64,000 bases of DNA. It comes from Ceratobasidium sp. AG-K. Taxonomy: Eukaryota; Basidiomycota; Agaricomycetes; Cantharellales; Ceratobasidiaceae. The notes under the pieces are model-generated. The model was given only the letters and a program-made list of their open reading frames with translations. It was not told the DNA's origin and made no database searches. Location: contig JAWNGF010000010.1 of assembly GCA_037039685.1 (NCBI GenBank), forward strand, positions 1,736,001 to 1,800,000. The letters run 5' to 3'. The translations under genes and the position numbers were made by a program. Below are positions 13,084-24,300 of this stretch, one piece after another (positions within the stretch are counted from its first letter, which is position 1; the number at the start of each line of letters is the position of its first letter).

Positions 13084-15511
13084 CTAGGCTGTCTTGGACC
13101 AAGTCTTTTCTTGCTCTCGGACTCGAGCGCGCTCTTTTTCTCGGAGAAGGCAGTACTCTCCGAATGTGTTGCCTTTTTGCCATGCTCCCCCTGGGACCCA
13201 TAATGCCCTGGTGAGGGTGCTCGAGTGAGCTGCATCGAGGAAGGGGAAGCATGCGACATCTTCCCACTCGCCTTTGGGCAGAGGTTCTGAGGCCGGGCTT
13301 TGGGGGAGACGGAGATGGACGAAGTAGTCGCATTGTGTGGGGTCGGCGGCTTGTGCCTCCTCTGCACGGTTAAGGTCGTTGAACCCAGACGGCGTGAGGC
13401 GGGTGGTACGTCCCATCGTATGGGACAGCTCGCCAAACAGACTAGAAGACGGCTTCAAGGGGATCTTGGCAGGTTCAAACAAGCTTGCCACCAACGGCGA
13501 TGGGTCGGTGATAGGGACGACAGCTGGGAATGGCCGAGGCAACATTCCGTCGAACCCGCTCTCGACGAGGAGGGGTTCTACGCCCGAGGGGACGAGATAG
13601 CTTCCTGGGAACCTGTACCACTCTGCACCCCAGCACACGCGAAGTCCGAATTGGCGGACGAGGGACAAGTCTACCGGAGCATCTTCGTCGTACTTCTTCG
13701 AGTGGGTCTTGGCTTTCGGTTCAGGTACCGGAAGGAGGTTGGTGGCGTTGAGGAGACGGGGAAGCTCTTGGTACTGGAAGTGGAAGGCTACGTCGAGGGG
13801 GGCGTGGTAGTATGTGTAGAGCGCGATGATACGAGAGACGGAGAGGACTCCGGCGAGGGATACCGTGATAAGGGTGGCGAGTGCGAAAATAGAAGTGTTG
13901 GAAGCCTAGAAAAACGTGAGTTCAAGGTTGTTGAATGATGTATGTATGGCTTACCCTATACTGAGAGTTGGTTGCCTTGATGAAGGCAGTCTCCATCCAA
14001 CCTCGCACAAGGTAGAGCGTTACGGCAGCATTGAAGCAGACCAGTGGGTACGCAGGATACATGAACCTTTCCTCTTTGTGGGCTTGAAGCGTCAGAGTGA
14101 CAAACCACAAATAGAAAGGTGCCAGCCTGACGGCGAGCAGCGTGTATGGCGAGCTGGATTGCGATGCAGGGCCACGTGAGCCCAAGCGCTTGAAATCGAA
14201 TCTATGAGTGACGAGCAAGGCTGGTAGAGACACAAGGGCCAGAGGAGCCAGAATGTTGAAGTTAAGGGCCAGGCTGAAGATGTAGTAGTACCAAGGCTCG
14301 GTTCCGTAGAGGTTTGGGCTGCGTCCAGATGATCCGCTAAAGATATTGTACTTGATAATGTTCCAAGGCGTAAGGGTAAGTTGGCCATAGGCGTAGGTGT
14401 CGATCAGGATCATTGGGAGCTAGAAATGGCAGATTGAGCGCGAATCCTCGTGCTATTGTGTGGTACTCACGAAAAGAAGACTAGCGACGGCACCACTACC
14501 GAACAACCGCGTCCACCGGTTTTTAATCCAATCCGGGAGAGCAGATTCGGGAACAAGATCCCCACCGTAAATAAAGAGTTCTTCAATGACGAATGGAACA
14601 GCGAGAAGCAATGAAAACGGCCACCCGACGATTGCGCCGGCTGCGAAGAGCAGCGTCGCAGTAAATGTGCGCTCAACTCGGGAAGAAGCGGGCGGGACAA
14701 ATGAAAACGAGGCCGCGGCCGTTGCAGCATACATAGCGAATGTTGAAGGCAAGAATGCTTGTTAAAGCACCTAAGTTAAACGATAATGCATCTGAGATGA
14801 CGAACTTACCAGTAGATGCGTTCCACATGCCGGCACTAAACATCAACATAAAGAGCATGTATCGACCAACGCGTTCATTGATGTGATCCACTACCGCGCG
14901 ATATAGCCTGGCTTCACAAAAGGCAGTGATGAATGCGAAGATCATTCGGAGACCGAAAAACGTATGACGCTATTACGCATACTAAATTAGCGAGTTTCCA
15001 TCAGATCAATGCACAGTGCTTACCTTGTCAAACGATGCCAGCCAGATAGGAAACTTTGCTGGGAATATGTGCAGGAGTACGTACGCCCAGCTGCGTAGCG
15101 CGTATGCAGGGGACGTCTCCCACGTCTGAAAACCATGGCCCTGGTCTAGATAGTGTAATGGTTCCCAGAAATTAAACACTAGCAAGAGCATAGGATTAGG
15201 TGAATATAAATCATTTCTGGCGTTGATGCTCACCCTCGTCACAGTCCTGGATATTTGACCAGGTCGCTGCACATACCCGAATAAGCACTAGCATCCTAAA
15301 CGCAGCGGAGAGACTCGGACACCATGGCGCACGGGCCGTCCTATAAGCAATACGTCAACAACTTAATAAAACCACCTTCATAGCTCCCTCACCTTCGAAG
15401 CTGATCCTGCAGCAACCCAGTATGTCGGGGCTTCTTGGGTACTACTGGGGTGTCCGACGTGTTGGTGGGCTTACGAAGACGCACGCCCTCTGTTCCGGGG
15501 GGGAGATTCAT
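13084..15511 (-). CDS. ALG9: alpha-1,2-mannosyltransferase ALG9 (GT22)
   Basis: This is a multi-pass ER membrane enzyme that adds alpha-1,2-mannose from dolichyl-phosphate-mannose to the lumenal N-glycan precursor. I read seven exons: a start at 15511 (MNLPPGTEGVRLRKP), then CAATWSNIQDCDE joined to VFNFWEPLHYLDQGHGFQTW, the family's lumenal signature with the acidic DCDE. Further family blocks are SPAYALRSWAYVLLH, the GWPFSLLLAVPF membrane segment, NLYGTEPWYYYIF and HKEERFMYPAYPLVC. A long hydrophilic C-terminal part (CWGAEWYRFPGSYLVP) ends at 13084. All introns are 50-60 bp and phases close without a break. Length and block order match yeast and human ALG9, so the identification is firm. It ends tail-to-tail with the RhoGEF gene. 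Confidence 0.93.
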
Positions 15512-15713
15512 CGTGGCCGGGTAAGTTACAATGCTCAGCCGTGCGAGGCCGAGTTTTTATATCCCAGGATTATGAAACTCGGGGTCGTGGACAAGCGTGA
15601 GGACGATGACATTCATGGGAAGTGGGCACGTGTCCTCGACGCTGGCAGTTTCGGTGGCTATGCACATATGAAACGTCTAAATATATACAATCGCTTAGCA
15701 GACAGGCGTATAT

Positions 15714-17152
15714 CTACGGGTACTCGGCATGGACATGCCCGTCCATCAGCTTGATGCATTGTCCGTCATAAGCTGGACGGATACGTAAACCTTGCTTTCC
15801 GCGAACGCCCAGTCTAGATACTGTCTCTAGAACTCTTCGCAAAAGTAGTCGCACTTCCCCTGGCTCTTCGCCCGCCAACACCTTCCCTATCGTCTCCCAT
15901 CCTGCCCTTGTAATCAGTATAGAGATACAATCAGACTGTACTTGTATTAGCTCGCCATCATGCGGAGTTTCGTGCCCGAGTCCAACCATGTACGTCCTTG
16001 CAGCATTGATCCGGCTCGCCGCCTCAAAAGCATTCTGCATATGCAAAACCTCAGCGTATGAATACAATCTAGTATGAGGTCCATCACCTTGATTCCAAAA
16101 TGGGAAGCAACTTTATCTAGCCTGAGGCAATCTACAACAAAAAGCTGATACCTATTTTCAGACACCCCGATTGTCTTCCACGCTTCCTCGGGTATATGCG
16201 ATACGTCTGACATGTATACCATTATATCTCCCAGAATAAACCCAAAACACAAGTATGGCTCCGGAACCACCGGGTTAAGGCGCTGAAATGGCGGGAGGTA
16301 GCCATGGTGCACGTTGATCGGTGTAATAGGGAAGTCTATCCCATCCAGGTAGAGTGGATCGTAAGGTTGGATGATATGCCAATTGAATTGTGGGACCTGC
16401 AAATATGTCCAAAAGATAGAAAGAAGGAAGGGTATATGCCTAAACCTACATGGCCACTCCCAGATGCGAATTCTTTGGAGACTAGGTAGGGAAATCCGCG
16501 TTTTACGTCTGGGGATGCCAAGCTAGTATATATCCGGGGATGCGAATTGTGGAGTCAGTACGAACCATTGAAGGTGGCTTCAGACGCATAAATATCGACG
16601 TGGTCTTGAATTCTCTGATCTTCATGCGTCCATCCTGGTTATCAACACATAGTAAGCCAGACGAACTGGCTTTGCAATGAGAGATGCAAACTACTTCGCA
16701 AATCATCGAGCCCGTTGATCGCTTTCAGGTAAAAACATCAGGCTGGGGCATCAGTGAAATCAACACTTTCCCTACCATCGGCATGCCCATGAGTTAACAA
16801 GACTGCGTCAATTCTTCGCAACCTGTATCGAGGAAACAATTCGATGGCAGCAGCCATAAATGTCTTGCCCACGTCGATAACGACCACACGCTCCTCGGAC
16901 CGCGCATTGCGCACACGGATAATCCCGCCCGTGTTCCGTCGCCTGCTTTTCCGCCCATCGGGTGTAAGCGTTGAAGCACATGTCTGGGAAGCGCGCGCCA
17001 AAAGTGAGCGCATTGTATGCGTATGCGGGCCGTTCGGTATTTGAACTCACTTCGCATGTAAGAGGCTCGGAAGTCAAACAGGTAACGCTAGGTGTGCCAG
17101 ATGAGCATCCAGTGCCGTGGAAAATGAATTCAAAAGTACTGTGACCAGGCAT
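15714..17152 (-). CDS. metallo-beta-lactamase-fold hydrolase, copy 1
   Basis: The protein starts MPGHSTFEFIFHGTGCSSGT, the opening strand of the PhnP-like metallo-beta-lactamase family, and carries the metal site as LLTHGHADA followed by INGLDDLR. Later blocks are RGFPYLVSKEF, DFPITPINVHHGYLPPF, FILGDIMVYMSDVSHIPEE and LFVVDCLR. These match fungal putative hydrolases of this fold, which use two metal ions on phosphodiester-type substrates; the actual substrate is unknown. I read seven or eight exons with 45-70 bp introns and no frame break. A 54-bp segment at 15902-15955 begins GC and ends AG and is in frame, so it may be either exon or a retained GC-AG intron. It is a paralogue of the gene at 18168-19553. 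Confidence 0.82.
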
Positions 17153-17602
17153 GCTGGAAGGTGATAGTACTTGGGCTGGGGCTCGAGGGCTTCATAATAT
17201 AGACACTGTGAACTGGAATTCGAAAGGGAATTCGAACTGGAATTGAGGTCACTGAAGCCGTAATAGAAGCACCGGTAGATTCTGATTCTATCTATGAACC
17301 GATTTGAGTTAGATGTAAAAACTACTGGCCAAGCAATAAGCGCATATATGCACATTATGTTTCCTTGAATGGTTATAATTTGGGTTCTTGAATCCTCAAG
17401 GTGAGTACTGGGCCAAGCCTATGGCATATGAATAATTGTAAATATGGTTGCTATTCATTTCGGCTAATCCGGTCGGAATGGAGCTATGGACCTATTTAGA
17501 AGGTGATCCTAGCGGTGCTCAAGGCCATGGTCCCAGGCAACCGAAATCGATTAAACAATTCGCCACGAGAAAAATCAAAACACAGACCTCCTTCACTCCA
17601 CC

Positions 17603-17980
17603 ATGACAAGCACCGAGCTCGAAGACTCCGCCATTCCTACCCAGCCTATGCCGAATGTGGAAAATGCGCTGGCATATCTCGAGGAGGTGAAAACAGCATT
17701 CAAGGACGACCCAGATGTATACAATCAGTTCTTGGACCTTATGAAAGGGTTTCGAACCGGCCAGTGAGTATACGTTTAGAATTAGTAATTGTAGTTAACT
17801 GCCCACGCGAGCAGAATTAATGTACTCCAGGTTATCAACCGAGCCGTAGAGCTATTTCGAGGGTATCCCGAGCTTGTCGAAGGATTGGGTGGCTTCCTAC
17901 CCACTGGGTATCAGCTACAGGTTGCTCATGGGGAGCTTGTTATTACCACCCCCGGGGGCACTACCACCAAACCACTATGA
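17603..17980 (+). CDS. stand-alone PAH-domain protein, 108 residues (truncated Sin3 copy)
   Basis: Two exons (17603-17763 and 17815-17980) join in phase across a 51-bp GTGAGT...CAG intron. The product is almost only one paired amphipathic helix domain: NALAYLEEVKTAFKDDPDVY then QFLDLMKGFR, intron, then VLQVINRAVELFRGYPELVE and GFLPTGYQLQV. It ends VITTPGGTTTKPL. The whole chain, including the GTTT tail, lines up with PAH1 of the Sin3 gene 3.6 kb downstream, and the intron sits at the same codon. PAH domains bind short amphipathic helices of DNA-binding repressors. This copy lacks PAH2, PAH3 and the HDAC-interaction region, so it could compete with Sin3 for PAH1 ligands (inference). It lies head-to-head with hydrolase copy 1. 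The frame is fully open. Confidence 0.78.
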
Positions 17981-18167
17981 ACCTGCGAAACTCACTATCC
18001 CCAAATATGAATTAGTGCATTGAACTTGTCATAGGATTAAAAGCCTTTGTGTTCCCATTGTGAAACCGAACAGGTGTTACTGTGAGTGTGAAACGGAGCG
18101 CGCGGAAGTGTGATAACTTGAGAACGGCTCAAGAATGGCTACTTGGATAAATTATGAGCACTGATGT

Positions 18168-19553
18168 CTAGGAGTCTTCATCAAAGATGTGTCCGTCTAT
18201 CAGTTTTAAGTGCTGCCCGTCGTACGCTGGGCAAATCCGTAGACCATCTCTGCCTTTGACACCCAGCTCTACCAGTGCATCAAGCGCTTGTTGCACAAGC
18301 GGTGATACTCGCCCTGGGTCTTTTCCTTCGATTACTCTGGTTATAGTTCCCCATCCTACCATCAACCATGAGAAACGGTAACAACTGGAGAGTTAGTGAG
18401 AGTGAACTGACCATCATGCGAAATCTCATGCCCAAACCCGAACAGATAGGTTCTGTGCGCCTTGATGCGATTTGCCGCATCGACAGTGTCCTACACTGTG
18501 GTCAGGGAGTATGAGCGCAAAAACCCATGCCTTACCCACCTTGAGCCCAAAGTGCGCCGCAAGTTTAGTGGGCCTCAGACAGTCTACGACAAAAAACTTA
18601 TACCCATTTCCGGCCGCCTCGATCCTCGTCCACGCTTCCTCGGGTATATGCGACACGTCCGACATGTATACCATTATATCCCCCAGAATGAACCCAAAGC
18701 ACATGTATGGGTCCGGGGCTGCTGGGTCAAGGCGTTGAAACATTGGGAGGTAGCCGTGATGTACGTTGACAGCAGTGATAGGAAAGTCTATCCCGTTTAG
18801 GTAGAAGGGTTTATTGGGCTCGATGATGTGCCATTTAAATTGAGGGACCTGGTTGGTGCGTAAGCAGTCGAGGCGAGAGGCGATGAATAGGTAGACTTGC
18901 ATGACCGCTTCCAGATCCATGACCTTGGTAGACAAGATAAGGGAATCCTCGTTTTATGTCTAAGAGCGCTAGGTTAGGGAAGCGGAAATCTGAATACTGG
19001 TACGAACCATTGAAAGTATCTTCAGACGCGCAGATGTCAATGTAGTCTTGGATTCGTTTCTCCCCCAGGGTCCAACCTACGTCAATATCAGTATATATCA
19101 AGATTGCAGAGTTTGCATGACGCACTTCGCAAATCATCCAATCCATTAATTGCTTCAACGAATATATCAGTTCCCCGCGTTCAAATAGCACAAGGCTTAC
19201 CATCTGCGTGTCCATGGGTCAACAAGACGGCATCGATCCTGCTCATATCATGTCGCGGGAAGATATCAACCGCAGCCGCCATGAACGTCTTGCCCACATC
19301 GATCACCAATACGCGCTCTTCGCCATTGTCGTTTCGCACACGAACGATCCCGCCTGTATTCTTTCGTTTGTTTTTCCACCCTTCGGGCGTGACCGCTGAC
19401 GTACACGTCTACAGCGTGTCAAAGGATAACCGGGGAAGTGATGATTGGATATACCTCGCAAGTGGCAGGTTTGCGTGTTAGGCAAGCAATACTAGGTACG
19501 CCGGCGGAACATCCTGTACCGTGAAATATGAATTCAAACGAGGTGGTGGGCAT
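18168..19553 (-). CDS. metallo-beta-lactamase-fold hydrolase, copy 2
   Basis: This is a paralogue of the gene at 15714-17152 with the same exon plan. It starts MPTTSFEFIFHGTGCSAGVP and keeps VLVIDVGKTFMAAAVDIFP, LLTHGHADA, INGLDDLRSWTLGEKRIQDY, the VNVHHGYLPMF strand, ILGDIMVYMSDVSHIPEEAW and LRICPAYDGQHLKLIDGHI near the C-terminus. The fold and metal-binding HGHAD are those of PhnP-like hydrolases; the substrate is unknown. The frame is intact through all exons I could join. The intron at 18849-18900 begins GCAAGT and ends CAG, a GC-AG intron; copy 1 has GTAGGT at the same place. Upstream sequence (19610-19830) resembles that upstream of copy 1. Confidence 0.82.
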
Positions 19554-20329
19554 TGAGAAGTGGAATTTGAAAGGGCCCAAGATCGGAGTCCCATTAGAAG
19601 CGTACGTTACGATCTACGATCCATATCTAAGGACTGATTTGGGTTAGGACCCGTAACTTGTGGCGAGGTTGTATATGCGCATACACCAATCTTTTAGCTC
19701 ACAGAACTCAGTCCCAATTGCTATTAGCTTAATTTCAGGGGGGTTGATAGACTGAGTTTGGATTGGAGCAGAGTACAGTTGAGAGTATGAGTCGGCGTTC
19801 ATCTCGGCGAATCCGATTGTCATGGATTTTCGTAAGCTCAAGGCGTTCCCAGCAATGCTTAAACCTCGTCATCCTCGGTTACAGGGACTGATCAATCGGC
19901 TCATCCCATTAGGAAACCGGGGTGTAGACCAACTGTTTATTCTACCACGCTAGGCACCGGCGCCGCCGCTTCCCAAACTCCTATTCAGAGCGTATGGTAC
20001 ACTCGATGCGTTGTCGTACTGGCAGCACTAAGAGATACGTACTCGTCTCAACCGGATGGGTACAGTCGGCCCCTGGACACGTTGGAAAATAGTGCACCAA
20101 GCGCGACGCAAAGTTCAATCGCAAGAGTTAGAGACCGCGTACCAGTCCAGTATGATCCAGCGAGTATGAACAGTGGTAATGCCATCAACGGGTATTCCGA
20201 ACTGCGAGCACCAGATGATGGAAAAGGATTGAGCAAGCCAAATCATTACTCTTTATTTCAGTAGGGCTCGCATATAGCGACCCCCACAACTAGTTACACA
20301 CTCCCGGCGACTATACTAATTGGGGTTGT
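19554..20329. other. intergenic region with duplicated promoter sequence
   Basis: Patches at 19626-19830 (TCTAAGGACTGATTTGGGTTAG; TATATGCGCATA; CATCTCGGCGAATCCGATTG) resemble 17285-17480 upstream of hydrolase copy 1 (the ATGAACCGATTTGAGTTAG, GCGCATATATGC and TTTCGGCTAATCCGGTCGG stretches). This supports duplication of the promoter along with the gene. No gene is recognised in 19850-20329; two short overlapping frames at 20048-20264 show no features. Confidence 0.5.
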
Positions 20330-20933
20330 TTATACTTCCTCAAAGTAGTGGATTTTCGTGTCCTGTTCGGGAGGCGAGGCAGTGTAAGTATGGATAGACT
20401 GAGTACTTAGACTTGTCACTCACCCCCACAATTAGAGATTCCCTACTAGCTTCGTTGACCAAGTTCTTGAAGCCCTCGGTCTCATAGTGCCTGAGAAAGA
20501 AATCAGAAGTGTGGAAACGTGGATGGCAATGTACACTCACGCCTGGATAGCAGCTGTATTTGCGTATCTGTGTAATACAACGTAATCGAAGTTAATCATG
20601 ACCTGGGGGATGAGCAGACACTCAACTTACTCTTCGAATATGAAGAACTCGTTGCCGCTACGGGTGACCCTGTAACTTAAGCATCCTGAGGGATGGTAAG
20701 CATATAGCAAGGCTGTACGCAATCGCTCCACACCTACCCGGTTCCTCGTCACTGAGCGAAATGGCCTGAATAGCCTTGAGCAGGATGCCACCCTATCGGC
20801 CTTTCCTTCTTGTGCGGTTAACTACACATATACATGTTGTATAAGATACATCGTAGCACAGTAGAAGCGGCTTTCACTGACCCCAGCACGGAGAATGACC
20901 TTTCCCTTGATATGCTCGAAGGTGGTAGACATA
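20330..20933 (-). pseudogene. ABM-family monooxygenase-like gene with one frameshift
   Basis: Six short exons read MSTTFEHIKGKVILRAG, LTAQEGKADRVA, then after a one-base shift ILLKAIQAISLSDEEPG, CLSYRVTRSGNEFFIFEEY, NTAAIQAHYETEGFKNLV and finally DTKIHYFEEV-stop. The pattern (EPGCLSYRV, FFIFEEY, H-x-x-T-x-x-F) is that of the antibiotic biosynthesis monooxygenase (ABM) fold, small alpha/beta-barrel dimers that oxidise or sense aromatic compounds. All splice sites look good (GTCAGT, GTAGGT, GTAAGT and GTGAGT donors). The only fault is one missing base near 20785-20790, which in a plain reading hits a stop. Because similar one-base losses occur in essential genes in this window, the gene may be intact in the organism. 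Confidence 0.65.
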
Positions 20934-21399
20934 CTAGTGATTTATATGAGATGAGAGTGAGAGTGACGGCGATGTTGGTAAACACTGCAAATGCGGGCTT
21001 TTATGACTGATAAAAGTGGAGGTCCTTAGTCACATACCCGAAGTTGTTGATCAAGTTATCAAAACGTTTCAAACACAGCATGGACTAATTGAGGGATTCA
21101 CCCGTCTTTTGCCTGGTTGAAAGTGATGGGAGGCGTGTAGTCATTACTGCGCCATCGGGGACGGGGCCGATTTGAACTCAGATACGATGTCTCTGCTATA
21201 CAAGCGAATCTATCCATTGAATTGGGCACAATTTGACTGTGGCACAGAGCCAAGATATCGCCGGCAGGTCCGGTTCGAGGACTAATATTTAGACTCGGCA
21301 CGTGATGTTGATTGTAAGCGCCCGGCTGCTGTAAGGATCTCCAAACTTACTACGTCGGCGGGGTTCCAGGTTTTCGACAAGGCCCTCTCGCTATTCACG
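20934..21399. other. promoter region between divergent genes
   Basis: This 466 bp separates the ABM-like gene (-) from SIN3 (+) and must carry both promoters. No gene is recognised. A GAGTTCAAATC-like element on the minus strand near 21170 recalls a tRNA T-loop, but no cloverleaf can be folded around it. Confidence 0.4.
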
Positions 21400-24300
21400 A
21401 TGGACACTGGCCGACCAGTATCTCGCTCGTCCGTTGACGGCAGACCAGAGGCTACTGCTGCCGAAGCGCCTGCCGCTAATGCATCTGCCACGGCTCCCCC
21501 CGTTCGCATGGGGCCTGAACCTCCACCGAAACCCGCCAAGGAGACGACCGAGACAACACGACAGATGTCCGTAGAGCCCACGAATGCCACCAGCACTAGC
21601 GCTGCCCCGACGGTCCCCATCTCACTTCCACCGGCCTCGTCACTGTCAGGACCGGCGCTGCCTACCCCAGGTCTGTCTGTGTTGCCGGGACTGTCGTCGC
21701 TTACGTCTGGCTCGCCGTTCCCCCCACACCCGAGCGCAAAGCCCAGCGAGGACCGTGCGAAAACACCGGCTCCGGCGCTTCCATCGTTTGCAGCTGGATT
21801 ACCCCCCATTGCGTCGGTTGGCACCCCCACCCTGCTGCCGTCGTCCAGTCCCAATGCGGCTCCGTTGGCGGCCCCTGTCACAAGCGCCCTTGCTGCCCCA
21901 AGTGCTGTTCCGGCCCACAATCTCAATCCGAATGCTTTGCCCAGTGGCATCCCACCTCGCCCGTATTCGCCACCGCGCTCTCCCCTTCCGACAGACACTC
22001 CTGCGCCCCAGTCGCCCAACAGCCGCCCTCTGAACGTCAAGGATGCGCTGTCCTATCTCGAAATGGTCAAGGTCAAGTTCCAGGACAAGCCTGATGTCTA
22101 TAACCACTTTTTGGACATTATGAAGGATTTCAAGAGCCAAGCGTACGTCGCATTTCCTGTGATATCGCCCCAACTCTAATTTTCTGCCAGAATCGACACG
22201 CCGGGCGTCATTGATCGAGTCTCAAGCCTCTTTAACGGCCACACTGCGCTCATCCAGGGCTTCAACACCTTCCTCCCCCACGGCTATCGCATCGACTGCA
22301 CCGTGGACCAGCACGACCACAATCTCATCACGGTAACCACCCCGTCTGGCACCACCACTCAAACGACAGGCGGCCCCCTACGTCACGTCCTATCTACCCA
22401 CGCCTCTCCCGCACCTTACCCGGCTCTAGCCCACGCTGCCCTCGCTGGGGGTCCCCTCCCCCCTCCCTCGCCGTTCTACGGCAACTCTCCTGCGACCGTT
22501 CACGCCGTTGCAGCTCTCCAGGGTGGTCCACCTCTGATTCCGGGCGCCACGCCAGCTGTTCCCGGTCCGAGCACCACCCCAGGCCCTCCGGTCCTTCCCG
22601 ACGGAGCCAACGCCAAAGGTCCCGCCATGGTCGAATTCAATCAAGCCGTTAACTATGTGAATAAGATCAAGCAGCGTTTCGCCTCGGACCCCGATACATA
22701 CAAGCAGTTCCTCGAAATCCTCCAAACCTATCAGAAAGAGCAGCGCCCGATCGCCGAAGTCTACCAACAAGTCAACGTACTCTTCAACAACCAACGTGAT
22801 TTGCTCGAAGACTTTCAGCATTTCTTGCCGGATAACGGTGCAGCGGGTGCTGGAGGCGCCTCGGGCCCGGGTATCCCCCTAGGTACTGGAGCCCTCTTTG
22901 GGATGATGGCCCAGATGCAAGCCGACGCTGGGTGGAGCCGAGCCGACGACAAGTCGGTAAAGGGCAAGGAGCCCACCGGGAGCGTCCCGAGTAAACCCAG
23001 CACAAGCGCCGACAAGGACAAGCGCAAGGACGCCAAGGAACGTGAACGCGAACGCGAGCGAGAAAAGGAACGCGAGCGGCTCGAACGTGAACGCGAAAAG
23101 GAAAAGGAAAAGGGCAAATTGGATGCGGCTGCCAAGCGCAAGAAACGGGGCTTGGAAAAGGAGCCCGAGAAGAATAATGGCAAGCCTGGAAATAACAGCA
23201 AGGTGTGTGGCTTTGCGAGTGCGAGACTTGATTCTGACGACCATGCAGAGGACCAAGGTGATTCATCGCGGGGACGAAGAGATGCCGTATCCCAGTGGTT
23301 CGCCACCGCCTGCGCAACAGTACCACTCGAACCCGAATCAACCCTCGACTTCGCACCTCGCACACGCGCACACCCAGAACCCACTCGCCACACCCGACGA
23401 GTACGCCTTTTTCGAGCGCGTCAAGAAGGCCATCGACGATCGAACGGTGTATACCGAATTCCTCAAGACCCTCAACCTGTTCATCCAGGAAATCATCGAC
23501 GTTCGCACGCTTATTGATCGCACGCGTGGGTTCTTGAGCGATGAGATGATGGTGCAGTTCAAGGAGATTGTCGGGTACGATGATCGTGCTGTCGAGGTGG
23601 ATAATGGCTCTGGCGAGGGTGGGCCGATTGCACCTGCGCTTGACCGGCCGAGGGTGGATCTTGGTAATTGTCCCAAGTTTGGACCGAGTTACCGGAGGTT
23701 ACCTGCAAGCGTGAGTCCGGTGGATTATATTTGAGCTAGGCTAACTCGTTGCAGGAAATTAATTTGGCCTGTTCGGGGCGCGATGCCATGTGCTGGGAAG
23801 TCCTCAACGACGAGTGGGTCTCTCACCCGACTTGGCTTTCTGAGGAATCGGGCTTTACGACCGGCAAGAAGAACTCGTACGAAGATGCGCTGCACAAATC
23901 CGAGGAAGAACGACACGAGTACGACTTTAACATCGAGGCCCTCTTGCGCACGATTGCGATCCTCGAACCCATCAAGGCCCGAATCGACGCTATGGATCCC
24001 GAGAAACGCTCGACCTTTACGTTGGACCCGCACTTGGGCGGCCAATCGCGCGGCATATACCAGCGTGTGATCAAGAAAGTCTACGACAAGGCCGTCGGAG
24101 CCGAAGTCATCCGCGCGTTGCACGAGAACCCCTCGGTGGCCGTCCGCGTCGTACTAGACCGCCTAAAACAAAAGGAAGAAGAATGGAAACGTGCCCAACG
24201 CGAGTGGAACAAGGTCTGGCGCGAAGTCGAGGCCCGCAACTTTTACAAGAGTCTGGACCACCAGGGTGCAAACATCAAGGCCAACGACAAGCGAGCGCTC

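Noticed and set aside
18462..18800. 112-codon plus-strand frame
   Set aside because: Opposite hydrolase copy 2, whose family motifs are clear on the minus strand.
21130..21240. Possible tRNA on the minus strand because of a TTCAAATC-like T-loop
   Set aside because: The flanking bases do not pair into a T-stem and no matching acceptor or D-arm can be found.
21282..22040. 252-codon minus-strand frame rich in Gly and Ala
   Set aside because: It is antisense to the Pro/Ala-rich first exon of SIN3; GC-rich codons lack stops on the other strand. No motif or splice logic.
22784..23393. Minus-strand frames with long Ser/Arg runs that look like an SR splicing factor
   Set aside because: They are the mirror of the Lys/Glu/Arg repeat in SIN3 exon 2 and have no RNA-binding domain.
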